Source: an uncultured Bacteroidia bacterium (lineage in GTDB: Bacteria > Bacteroidota > Bacteroidia > Bacteroidales > Prolixibacteraceae). From it: a stretch of 61,955 bases of DNA. Location: the NCBI GenBank assembly GCA_903923905.1, contig CAIXZH010000006.1, positions 1 through 61,955 of the forward strand, read 5' to 3'. A program made the translations under genes and the position numbers. Positions 8,361 through 16,444 of this stretch are shown in pieces; within the stretch, counting starts at the first letter, position 1, and each line of letters opens with the position of its first letter. Below the pieces are notes generated by a model. It saw only the letters and a program-made list of their open reading frames with translations. It had not been told where the DNA came from and did not search any database.

Positions 8361-9664
8361 GATGTTATCCTGATTTGCATGATGAAATCATAAACAACAG
8401 AATGGCTTACTGTACTGTTTTTAAAATATTCATTCGTCAGATTACGCTCCTGCTCAGTGGCATTTAGCTGATTCAGGATGTTTGACAAATGCATTTTCAT
8501 GTGGCCGCTCTGGATCCCGGTAGTTATCAGGGATGCAATAGCCGAGAAATTATTGGCTAGTCCTGAAGCGGCTGCAATCATCATGAGTTTACTGGCATCA
8601 GGAAATTTTAAAATAGCCATTACGCTTTTGACCAGGGGATGAATTTGGGTGATCCCTCCGACAGTTCCAAGAGCCAACGGAATTTCCAGTTCGTACCTGA
8701 AGGTCCTATCTGTTATTGTTACCTGAGTTAATCCTTTGTATTTTCCCTCTTTTGAAGCATAAGCATGCGCACATGCTGCTGTGGCTCTGGAATCATTTCC
8801 TGTTGCCAGAAGTACCGCATCAATGCCATTAAAAATTCCCTTGTTGTGAGTTACAGCTCTTGAAATGTCGAGATTGGCAATATCAACAGATTGTTTAAAT
8901 TTATTCGCAAATAGGTTGCATGACAGATCTTTATTCCATCCTGTAAGTTTTTCTACAGGACATTCAACCCAGCATCTTACCTTACACTCCGGCGTATAAT
9001 TGGAAAGGATAGACATAATAATTTCCACCGAGTTTTGATCTGAATTCAATTCATCCAGGTTCTGTAAAGTTGTGGCAATCTTTTCAAGACAGGTATTGAT
9101 AAAATTGGCACCCATCGCATCACCGGTTTTAAAAGAGACATCAATCTGGTAATAATCAGTAAGTTCATTCGTTTTATCGATTAGCTCCAACCCGGTTATT
9201 CCTCCCTCGCGTTGTCTCATCTTGTCCGTTAAGTCGTGGGTGGAGTTCAGTAGTTTGCCTTGAATCTGTGGAAATATTTGATGCATCCTGAAAGGATCTC
9301 CATTCCAGTTAAAGTGCACCTGACCCTTTTTAGTCATTGTATGAACTTCAGCTCGGAAACCACCTCTTTCGGCCCAATATTTTGCGGCTTTTGAGGCTGC
9401 AGCTACAACGGAACTCTCTTCTGTTACAAAAGGGATAATAAATTGTTCATCATTAATGATCATATTGGTTACCACGCCGATGGGAGTTGGAAAATTACCA
9501 ATATAATTTTCAATCATTTCGCTGAACACGCGTTGTTGATTCTCGTTGGGAGCACAGTAGTCATTAAAAGAAAGTATCTTGGAAACCTCTAATTCTGAAT
9601 GATCTGCAATATAAGCAAGCCGTTGGTTGCGGTCAAATTTTGAAAAACCGGAAATGATACCCAT
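8357..9664 (-). CDS. mvaA: Hydroxymethylglutaryl-CoA reductase, class II
   Basis: Converts between HMG-CoA and mevalonate with a nicotinamide cofactor. Class II signatures are present: the ENYIGNFPTPIGV stretch with the catalytic glutamate, the cofactor motif DAMGANFIN, a GTVGGITQIHP segment, and the catalytic histidine in SGHMKMHL near the C-terminus. At 435 residues it matches the Pseudomonas mevalonii type, which databases call 'degradative'. Here it sits among biosynthetic mevalonate genes, so the direction is most likely HMG-CoA to mevalonate. There is no N-terminal membrane domain. It overlaps the downstream kinase by four bases and follows idi2 after 87 bp. No HMG-CoA synthase gene is nearby. 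Confidence 0.95.
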   Translation of the reverse strand: MGIISGFSKFDRNQRLAYIADHSELEVSKILSFNDYCAPNENQQRVFSEMIENYIGNFPTPIGVVTNMIINDEQFIIPFVTEESSVVAAASKAAKYWAERGGFRAEVHTMTKKGQVHFNWNGDPFRMHQIFPQIQGKLLNSTHDLTDKMRQREGGITGLELIDKTNELTDYYQIDVSFKTGDAMGANFINTCLEKIATTLQNLDELNSDQNSVEIIMSILSNYTPECKVRCWVECPVEKLTGWNKDLSCNLFANKFKQSVDIANLDISRAVTHNKGIFNGIDAVLLATGNDSRATAACAHAYASKEGKYKGLTQVTITDRTFRYELEIPLALGTVGGITQIHPLVKSVMAILKFPDASKLMMIAAASGLANNFSAIASLITTGIQSGHMKMHLSNILNQLNATEQERNLTNEYFKNSTVSHSVVYDFIMQIRITS

Positions 9665-9751
9665 GTCTTTGAATGCAATAAATAAAATTTGATCTGTCAG
9701 TATATTAGATCTTTAAATCAATGATTTGTAGCGAACAGCATATTGGACTGA

Positions 9752-10813
9752 TTATTCAGCCCTATTCGGCTTCTTTAAGGTTAGGAAATTAAGTGCCATC
9801 CTATAGCCTTCGATTTGTGCAGCAACGAACTGCTGTAAGTCTGCATATTCTCCCTGGCTATACATTAAAAAAGCCGATCCCTGCGCATAAATTGCCGGCA
9901 GAACAGATTTTTGGGTTAGGTAATATCCGTCGAGATAGTTATGAATTCCTCCTGAAATAATCAGTTGGTTACAAGCGAAATCAGCACCATTCATCACCAT
10001 GTCATTCACAAGATTTACCATCTCTTCAGCAGTAACCCCTACATTTACAAATGGTTGGTGCAATTCATGTTTCAGAATAGGATTTCGTTGTATTTCAACT
10101 TTTGAAAAATTAGTTCCCCCAAATGCACCAAATTCAACGGCTGTAAGTGGTAACTGCAGCAAACGGCGAATGCTCTGTGGACCGAAACCTTGCCCAACCT
10201 CCTTTACAATCAATTTAAAATCAATTATTTCTAAAAGCTTCTCGATAGTTTCAAGGGGAGGATGGTAAATGATATTCCCTTCCGGCTGAACCCATTCCTG
10301 AAGTGGATTGACATGAATGATCAGTCCGTCAGCTTTTAACCGGTCGATCAGGCGCCTTAACTGATCGGTTTCCTTTTTTTCAATCATCTCCTCAATTTGC
10401 GCAATCCCCAAATTTGCAAAGAGTGGGTTTTCGTCACCAATGATCGAACGCACGTCAAAATCATCGAAATAAGTCTCTTCGCGGAGGAGCATTCGGCAGG
10501 AACCCAATCCCATACCCATTCCAAATTCTTTACAGGCCATCGCCAGGTTCCGGTTTATCTTCCCGGACAAGAGATGTCCCCCTGTCATGCTTGAAATCCA
10601 GATCGGAACCTTTAATTCTTTACCGGCAAATGGAATCCTGTCCAGCGATTTCAACGGAAATCCTGAAATCATCGGCTCATAGTAGAAACGGTTATCTACT
10701 TCATTCACTAATGTTTGCGATTTAAGTGCCAGATTGATATGATCGGATTTCCGCTGTGAATCGCCAGAAATCGTTTCATTTATCGGGCCTTCAGATTTGT
10801 CGGTTATTGCCAT
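9752..10813 (-). CDS. fni: Isopentenyl-diphosphate delta-isomerase, type 2 (FMN-dependent)
   Basis: Interconverts IPP and DMAPP using reduced FMN. The 353-residue protein has the type 2 features: ISSMTGGH near residue 95, GMGMGLGSCR (the usual GLGSQR loop), the substrate-site HVNPLQEWVQPEGN containing the conserved Gln-Glu pair, VKEVGQGFGP with the conserved lysine, and FGGTNFS in the FMN phosphate site. The type 1 Nudix-like enzyme is unrelated. It follows the acyl-CoA dehydrogenase gene after only 18 bp, which physically links the leucine-derived CoA genes to the mevalonate genes. Confidence 0.94.
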   Translation of the reverse strand: MAITDKSEGPINETISGDSQRKSDHINLALKSQTLVNEVDNRFYYEPMISGFPLKSLDRIPFAGKELKVPIWISSMTGGHLLSGKINRNLAMACKEFGMGMGLGSCRMLLREETYFDDFDVRSIIGDENPLFANLGIAQIEEMIEKKETDQLRRLIDRLKADGLIIHVNPLQEWVQPEGNIIYHPPLETIEKLLEIIDFKLIVKEVGQGFGPQSIRRLLQLPLTAVEFGAFGGTNFSKVEIQRNPILKHELHQPFVNVGVTAEEMVNLVNDMVMNGADFACNQLIISGGIHNYLDGYYLTQKSVLPAIYAQGSAFLMYSQGEYADLQQFVAAQIEGYRMALNFLTLKKPNRAE

Positions 10814-10831
10814 GGTTATTAGAAAATGAAA

Positions 10832-11974
10832 CTATAAAACGTAACGCGAAATGACCATTTTTAAGATCTCAGAGGTCCCTTCGCCGATTGAAAGTAGCCT
10901 TTGATCACGGTAAAAACGTTCAATATGGTTTTCACGAAGAAATCCAAATCCACCGTGAATCTGAAGCGATTCCCCTGCAACCTCCCGGGCAATATCTGAA
11001 CAATATAATTTTGACATTGCAGCCTGCTTTCCAAAAGGTAACCCGGCCTCTTTTAGCCGGCAGGCATGGTATAGCGTATTTCTGGCCAGCTCAATTTTCA
11101 TGGCCATTTCAGCAAGTTTAAATGATACAGACTGAAAATCAGCTAATGGTTTCCCAAACTGTTTACGTTTTTTTGCATAGTCTGCAGCCATCTCAAACGC
11201 TCCCTGTGCAAGACCTAATCCGATAGCGGCGATAGATAGTCTGCCACCATCGAGCGTCGAAAGCATAATCTTTAACCCTTCACCACGTTTCCCCAGGATA
11301 TTCGATTCCGGCACACGGCAATCACTGAAATTTAGTTTCCCGTTATCTACAGCGCGCCACATTAATTTCCCTTTTATCGGAGAAGTTACATAACCGGGAG
11401 TTGATCGGTCAAGTAAAATAGCAGAGAGCTCTTTTTTGCCATCTTTTAGGCCTGTAATAGCCTGAACTGTAATACCTGTCGCAATGGATGAACAGCTATT
11501 GGTAATAAACATTTTTGATCCGTTTATGATCCAATGGTCCTTTTCCAGATTAGCTTCAGTTTCAACACCCTTGGCATCTGATCCGGCATTCTCTTCTGTA
11601 AGCCCAAATGCCCATAATTTTTCACCGGTACATAAACCAGGCAGATATTTCACTCGTTGCTCTTCAGTTCCAAAGGTGAAAATCGGGTTAATACCCAGGG
11701 AGTTATGGGCGGCAATTGTAGCAGCAGGGGAGCTGTCTACCCGGGCAAGCTCTTCAACTGCAATAATATAGGAGATATAGTCCAGACCTTGACCTCCATA
11801 TTTTTTAGGCAGTGTAATTCCGAATAACCCGGATTTTCCCATTTTAAGGGCTAAATCAACAGGAAATTCCTCCTTCTCATCTTGCGCAATAGCTATCGGT
11901 TTAACGACACTTTCAGCAAACTCCCTGACTTTTTTCCGAAATTCTATATACCTCTCATCTAATAACTCATTCAT
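10832..11974 (-). CDS. Acyl-CoA dehydrogenase, probable isovaleryl-CoA dehydrogenase by context
   Basis: A 380-residue FAD-dependent acyl-CoA dehydrogenase. It has the three-domain family layout with WAFGLTEENAGSDA, a middle beta domain, RKQFGKPLADFQSV and the C-terminal RFYRDQRLLSIGEGTSEI. Context predicts that it oxidises isovaleryl-CoA to 3-methylcrotonyl-CoA (LiuA role). One point argues for caution: Glu365 in IGEGTSEI is at the catalytic position of short/medium-chain dehydrogenases, while classical isovaleryl-CoA dehydrogenases have Ala or Gly there and use a glutamate elsewhere. It may be a short or branched-chain type recruited to this step, or act on another substrate. It overlaps the carboxylase alpha gene by four bases (11971-11974). 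Confidence 0.85.
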   Translation of the reverse strand: MNELLDERYIEFRKKVREFAESVVKPIAIAQDEKEEFPVDLALKMGKSGLFGITLPKKYGGQGLDYISYIIAVEELARVDSSPAATIAAHNSLGINPIFTFGTEEQRVKYLPGLCTGEKLWAFGLTEENAGSDAKGVETEANLEKDHWIINGSKMFITNSCSSIATGITVQAITGLKDGKKELSAILLDRSTPGYVTSPIKGKLMWRAVDNGKLNFSDCRVPESNILGKRGEGLKIMLSTLDGGRLSIAAIGLGLAQGAFEMAADYAKKRKQFGKPLADFQSVSFKLAEMAMKIELARNTLYHACRLKEAGLPFGKQAAMSKLYCSDIAREVAGESLQIHGGFGFLRENHIERFYRDQRLLSIGEGTSEILKMVISRYVL

Positions 11975-13974
11975 TTACAATCCTCCAGAAATATTAGGGG
12001 CATTCGGTCAGTCACCTGAGCTCCTACATTAACAGCAATTTTTTTTACTTTGGCATCTTTGGGTGAAAGAATCCGATTTTCAGATTTCATCGATTCAATC
12101 ACCATTAAAAGGTCCCCTTTTTTTATGATTTGGTTTTCTATTATATTAATTTCCAAAATTTTACCATGAAGTGGTGACTGGATCTCCCCACTTTTAGAAT
12201 TCGGATTAAATGCCTGGTCAGCCAGAACTTCCGGGTAACTAGTTAACAATCCTGGAAATGAAATGTTGTACCGGATATTATTGAAAGTTATATTTAGATT
12301 GTTTTGACTCTCAAAAATAGCAGAAATTCTGCTTGTTTGGTTCTTGATTTCCAGATCGGTAATATTTCCGGATTGATTAATGATCTTAAATGCAGTTCGA
12401 ACTCCATTTAACACAAATGCTGGATTTGATTTGTCTTTCAGTTCAAGCGTTACAAAGTAAACCTCACTATCAACCGAGATCTTTATATCAGCAGACGTTG
12501 AACGCCAATATCCCTGAAAATCCCAGGGGCCATCAGAGTCTTTAAAATCTGCTTTTAGATACATCTTAGAGACAGCCAGGGCAATCAGCGGATATAATTT
12601 GTATGGATTGAGTTTATTTATATAGCTTTCAATTAAAGTTGTATGAGTATTACGGCAAAATTCTACTGACAAAATATTTTGCTGATAACTGTAATGGGAG
12701 AGAATGGTTTCGAGGTATTTGGTATTGGTTTCAGGACCCAGAATATTCAGGTTTTTAATATTTTTCGTCAGAACGCAGATCGCATTTTCCCTGTTTTTAC
12801 CTTTGGCTATTAGTTTTAATAATAATGGATCAAATTGATTAATAGTTGATTGGTTACCATTGAAATTAGACTCAATTCTTAGATTCGGTTCGTTGGGTAG
12901 GTCAACCGAAAGCAATGCCGAAGAGGATGGCATAAAGTTTTGAGTCGGGTCTTCGGCATAAATTCGAAGCTCAATGGCATGTCCTGTCAGCTTAACTTCT
13001 TCCTGTGAAACTGAGAGAGGAAAACCTGAAGCAACCTTTAATTGCTCACTGACAATATCAATGCCAGTGACCTCCTCTGTGACAGCATGTTCTACCTGGA
13101 TTCGCGGATTCATCTCAATAAAGTAGTAATTACCGGTTTCATCGATCAGAAATTCAACAGTTCCGGCACCGGTATAACTAACTGCTTTTCCAATTTTTAC
13201 GGCAGCGCCTAAGATCTCATTACGCAACTCAGGGGATAAAAAAATTGCAGGAGCCTCTTCAATGATTTTTTGATGATTTCGCTGAATAGAACATTCACGT
13301 TCGTATAAATGAATAATATTATTGAAGTTATCTCCTAATATTTGAACTTCAACATGACGTGCATTATGAATATATTGCTCTGCAAAAAGCTCTCCATTGC
13401 CAAAATAGTTCAACGCTATTCGGGACGATTTTTCAATTGTTTCAAATAACTCCTGGTAATTATAAACGATATCCATCCCTTTTCCACCACCGCCATACGA
13501 AGCCTTTATCAATAGGGGATAATTTAAATGGATTTCATCAGATACTTTGGAGAGAAGATTGATTTTCTGACTTAAAACTACCGGAATATTTAAGCTTTCA
13601 GCTAAAGACTTGGCGTCAGGTTTACTGCTCATTAGCCTTAATACTTCCGAAGTGGGACCGATAAACACGAGATGATTCTCTTCGCATGCTCTTGCAAACG
13701 CCGGGTTTTCAGAAAGAAAGCCATAACCGGGGTGTATTGCCTCCGAACCGGTTGCGATTGCAATTTGGACAATCCGCTCAATATTGAGGTAGGTGGAAGT
13801 CAGTTCCCCAATCCCAAGGGATATTGCTTCGTCGGCTAATTGAACAAATTCCGATTCTTTTTCCGATTCGGCATAGATAGCCACTGTTTGAATGGCTAAT
13901 TTTTTTGCCGAACGGATGATTCTTAATGCAATTTCACCTCTGTTCGCAATTAATATTTTAGTCAATAAACCCAT
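11971..13974 (-). CDS. Methylcrotonyl-CoA carboxylase alpha subunit (biotin carboxylase plus biotin carrier)
   Basis: The 667-residue protein joins biotin carboxylase (about residues 1-450) to a C-terminal biotin carrier domain. It begins with the family motif ILIANRGEIALRI. The ATP-grasp loop ASYGGGGKGM and the EMNPRIQVEHAVTEE active-site segment are present. The carrier motif is ESMKSE with biotinyl-Lys630; AMKM is more common, but ESMK occurs in acyl-CoA carboxylases. Together with the beta subunit it would carboxylate 3-methylcrotonyl-CoA to 3-methylglutaconyl-CoA. The middle linker (about 460-590) is divergent. Acetyl- or propionyl-CoA carboxylase is the alternative, disfavoured by the neighbouring hydratase and the beta subunit type. 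Confidence 0.87.
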   Translation of the reverse strand: MGLLTKILIANRGEIALRIIRSAKKLAIQTVAIYAESEKESEFVQLADEAISLGIGELTSTYLNIERIVQIAIATGSEAIHPGYGFLSENPAFARACEENHLVFIGPTSEVLRLMSSKPDAKSLAESLNIPVVLSQKINLLSKVSDEIHLNYPLLIKASYGGGGKGMDIVYNYQELFETIEKSSRIALNYFGNGELFAEQYIHNARHVEVQILGDNFNNIIHLYERECSIQRNHQKIIEEAPAIFLSPELRNEILGAAVKIGKAVSYTGAGTVEFLIDETGNYYFIEMNPRIQVEHAVTEEVTGIDIVSEQLKVASGFPLSVSQEEVKLTGHAIELRIYAEDPTQNFMPSSSALLSVDLPNEPNLRIESNFNGNQSTINQFDPLLLKLIAKGKNRENAICVLTKNIKNLNILGPETNTKYLETILSHYSYQQNILSVEFCRNTHTTLIESYINKLNPYKLYPLIALAVSKMYLKADFKDSDGPWDFQGYWRSTSADIKISVDSEVYFVTLELKDKSNPAFVLNGVRTAFKIINQSGNITDLEIKNQTSRISAIFESQNNLNITFNNIRYNISFPGLLTSYPEVLADQAFNPNSKSGEIQSPLHGKILEINIIENQIIKKGDLLMVIESMKSENRILSPKDAKVKKIAVNVGAQVTDRMPLIFLEDCK

Positions 13975-14020
13975 AAATTATTGATTAATAATATATTGTA
14001 TTTAATTCTTGTATTAAAAG

Positions 14021-14803
14021 CTACCATTTTGGTTTCCTTTTCTCTAAAAAAGCGGAAAAACCTTCCTGGGCTTCAGGTGATACCCTGATTCGGGCCAATA
14101 ATTCAGGGATTTGTTCTTTATTCCCGGCTAGTAATTTTTCCGTTAATTGATTAATCAGCTTTTTAGATTCCATGATAGCCAGTCGGCCATTAGAAACTAT
14201 CTGAGTAATGACACCTTCTAAATGTAATTCCATTTCAATTGAAGAGGCAAATGATTGATTGACCAACTGATAATTAAATGCTTCTTCCCCTGAGAAGTTC
14301 CTGGCAGTGAAGATAAGCTCCTTGAGATCTATGGCAGACACTTTCAAAAGCAGGTAAGGGGTAATAGATGATGCGGCCATTCCGATTCGGGTTTCACTTA
14401 AGGAAAACCTGGAATTTGCCTGACAATAAGCGAGATCACAAACTGCCACTAAACCGTTTCCGCCGCCATAGACATTACCATGAACAACCGCAATAACAAT
14501 TTTACTGCTATTAAAGATCATCTTGAACATCTCTGATAACTCCAGACTCTCTTTCAGATTTTCCGATGCACTCAATGTAAACGATTTTTTCATCCATAGC
14601 AGATCAGCGCCTGAGCAAAATGATTTTCCAGAACCCCGGATTACAACTATTCTTAATTCATTGTCTTCTTCAATTTGCATAAAGAACGAGGAAATCTCGC
14701 GTATCATGATATCATTTAAAGCATTATGCACATCGGGTCGGTTCAGCCAAAGTGTTGCTACATGTTCTTTTATCTCTGTTTTTATGGTTTGGTAGTTTTC
14801 CAT
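14021..14803 (-). CDS. Enoyl-CoA hydratase, probable methylglutaconyl-CoA hydratase
   Basis: A 260-residue crotonase-fold protein. The oxyanion-hole segment SFCSGADLLWMK contains the GADLxWM pattern typical of methylglutaconyl-CoA hydratases. HGNVYGGGNGLVAVCDLAY and the active-site region SLSETRIGMAASSITPYLL follow. The predicted reaction is hydration of 3-methylglutaconyl-CoA to HMG-CoA, the product used by the HMG-CoA reductase encoded further down the same cluster. It lies between the two carboxylase subunit genes (46 bp from alpha and 58 bp from beta), the arrangement of liu-type leucine catabolism clusters. No HMG-CoA lyase gene accompanies it. Confidence 0.87.
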   Translation of the reverse strand: MENYQTIKTEIKEHVATLWLNRPDVHNALNDIMIREISSFFMQIEEDNELRIVVIRGSGKSFCSGADLLWMKKSFTLSASENLKESLELSEMFKMIFNSSKIVIAVVHGNVYGGGNGLVAVCDLAYCQANSRFSLSETRIGMAASSITPYLLLKVSAIDLKELIFTARNFSGEEAFNYQLVNQSFASSIEMELHLEGVITQIVSNGRLAIMESKKLINQLTEKLLAGNKEQIPELLARIRVSPEAQEGFSAFLEKRKPKW

Positions 14804-14861
14804 TTAAATATTTTACTTAGGTTTTCGACAATCAAATCCAGGTTTCATCGGTTCTGAACCA

Positions 14862-16430
14862 TTACATTCTGTAGATTCCATTTTTGGGAGGATCAACCCG
14901 GTTGTTTGAGGCGATTGATAAGGATAATCCGACAATCGTCCTGGTATCAGCCGGATCAATAACTCCATCATCCCATAGCCTTGAAGTACTGTAATAGGCT
15001 GAACTCTCGTCCTCAAATCGCTGAATTAGATCTGTATTTTGAGCTGAACTATCTCCTTTAATCGAATTTAAGACCTGTTGAGCCTGTTGTCCGCCCATCA
15101 CTCCGATTCTGGCATTAGGCCAAATGAATAGGAAATTAGGATTATAGGCTCTGCCAGCCATGGCATAATTCCCTGCACCAAACGAACCGCCAATGATTAC
15201 CGTTATTTTTGGAACCACAGCTGTGGCTACCGCATGGATTAATTTGGCCCCATTACGTGCAATCCCTTCATGTTCATATTTTTTTCCAACAATGAAACCT
15301 GAGATATTTTGCAGAAAGAGCAGGGGAATTTTTCGGAAATTACATATTTCGATGAAATGAGCCCCTTTTAATGATGATTCAGAGGTAAGAAACCCATTAT
15401 TAGCAATAATGCCCACAGGAAGTCCCAAAATCCTGGCGTACCCTGTAATGAGAGTTATTCCGTATTCCCGTTTAAACTCTTCAAATTTACTCCCGTCTAC
15501 GATTCTGGCAATTATTTCGTAGATTTCCACTGGTTTTTTTAAATCGATGGGAGCCAAACCATATATCTCTCTTGGATCATATTTGGGTTCTTCAATCTGA
15601 TGCTTTTCATAATTCCGGGACTCGCTTTGAGGAATTGATTCAAATATATTACGACAAATTCGGATAGCATCTATCTCATTTTCTGCAAGATGATCAGCAA
15701 CACCTGAAATTCCCGTATGCACGAATGCTCCACCAAGCTCCTCTGCTGTAACTTCTTCGCCAGTTGCGGCCTTAACCAGGGGAGGACCTCCGATGAAGAT
15801 GGTCCCCTGATTTTTAACAATAATAGTTTCATCGCTCATTGCAGGAACATAGGCTCCTCCGGCAGTACATGACCCCATTACAATGGAAATTTGCGGGATA
15901 CCGGCTGCGGACATTTGCGACTGGTTATAAAAGATTCGGCCAAAACCATCAGAATCAGGGAATATACGGGCTTGTTCAGGTAAAAAAATACCTCCGGAAT
16001 CAACCAGGTAAACGCATGGAAGATGATTTTGCAAGGCAATCTCCTGGCCTCGGAGATGTTTTTTAACCGTTTCACGAATATACGTCCCACCCTTTACCGT
16101 TGCATCATTTGCAATGAACATTGACAATTTCCCCTGGATTTTCCCAATCCCGGTAATAATACCTGCGGAGGAGAACTGGTCCTCATATTGTCCAAAAGCA
16201 GCCAATGCTGAGAGTTCAAGGAAAGGGGTATTCTCATCAATCAGCAATTCAATCCTGCTCCTGGCGTCCAATTTTCCGCGAGAGCTATGCCTTATGACAG
16301 CTAAATCCTCTTCCCGCCTTATGACACTATTCATCCTGGAATGATAAATACCCATAATTTCGGCAAATAATTCAACTCTGGCCTTATACTGATCGTCTGA
16401 TTTATTGATATTTGATTGGATCTGTTTCAA
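14862..16430 (-). CDS. Methylcrotonyl-CoA carboxylase beta subunit (carboxyltransferase)
   Basis: A 522-residue carboxyltransferase whose central block [16 protein letters not shown], then [17 protein letters not shown] and [14 protein letters not shown], is characteristic of methylcrotonyl-CoA carboxylase beta subunits; acetyl- and propionyl-CoA types differ there. The C-terminal half has the second crotonase-like domain with [11 protein letters not shown] and [11 protein letters not shown], and the protein ends in the family-typical YRM. It is complete at both ends. It transfers the carboxyl group from biotin on the alpha subunit to 3-methylcrotonyl-CoA. It follows the fused E1 gene by 14 bp, tying the carboxylase directly to branched-chain 2-oxoacid oxidation. 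Confidence 0.93.
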   Translation of the reverse strand: MKQIQSNINKSDDQYKARVELFAEIMGIYHSRMNSVIRREEDLAVIRHSSRGKLDARSRIELLIDENTPFLELSALAAFGQYEDQFSSAGIITGIGKIQGKLSMFIANDATVKGGTYIRETVKKHLRGQEIALQNHLPCVYLVDSGGIFLPEQARIFPDSDGFGRIFYNQSQMSAAGIPQISIVMGSCTAGGAYVPAMSDETIIVKNQGTIFIGGPPLVKAATGEEVTAEELGGAFVHTGISGVADHLAENEIDAIRICRNIFESIPQSESRNYEKHQIEEPKYDPREIYGLAPIDLKKPVEIYEIIARIVDGSKFEEFKREYGITLITGYARILGLPVGIIANNGFLTSESSLKGAHFIEICNFRKIPLLFLQNISGFIVGKKYEHEGIARNGAKLIHAVATAVVPKITVIIGGSFGAGNYAMAGRAYNPNFLFIWPNARIGVMGGQQAQQVLNSIKGDSSAQNTDLIQRFEDESSAYYSTSRLWDDGVIDPADTRTIVGLSLSIASNNRVDPPKNGIYRM

Positions 16431-16444
16431 CTATGAGATTTTAT

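Noticed and set aside
8357-9664. HMG-CoA reductase acting in mevalonate degradation
   Set aside because: The class II name suggests it, but mevalonate kinase, a second GHMP kinase, decarboxylase and isomerase follow in the same cluster, so synthesis is the coherent reading.
14813-15016. Separate small gene at the 3' end of the MCC beta gene
   Set aside because: It is a shadow in another frame; the carboxyltransferase reads through to its family-typical YRM end at 14862.
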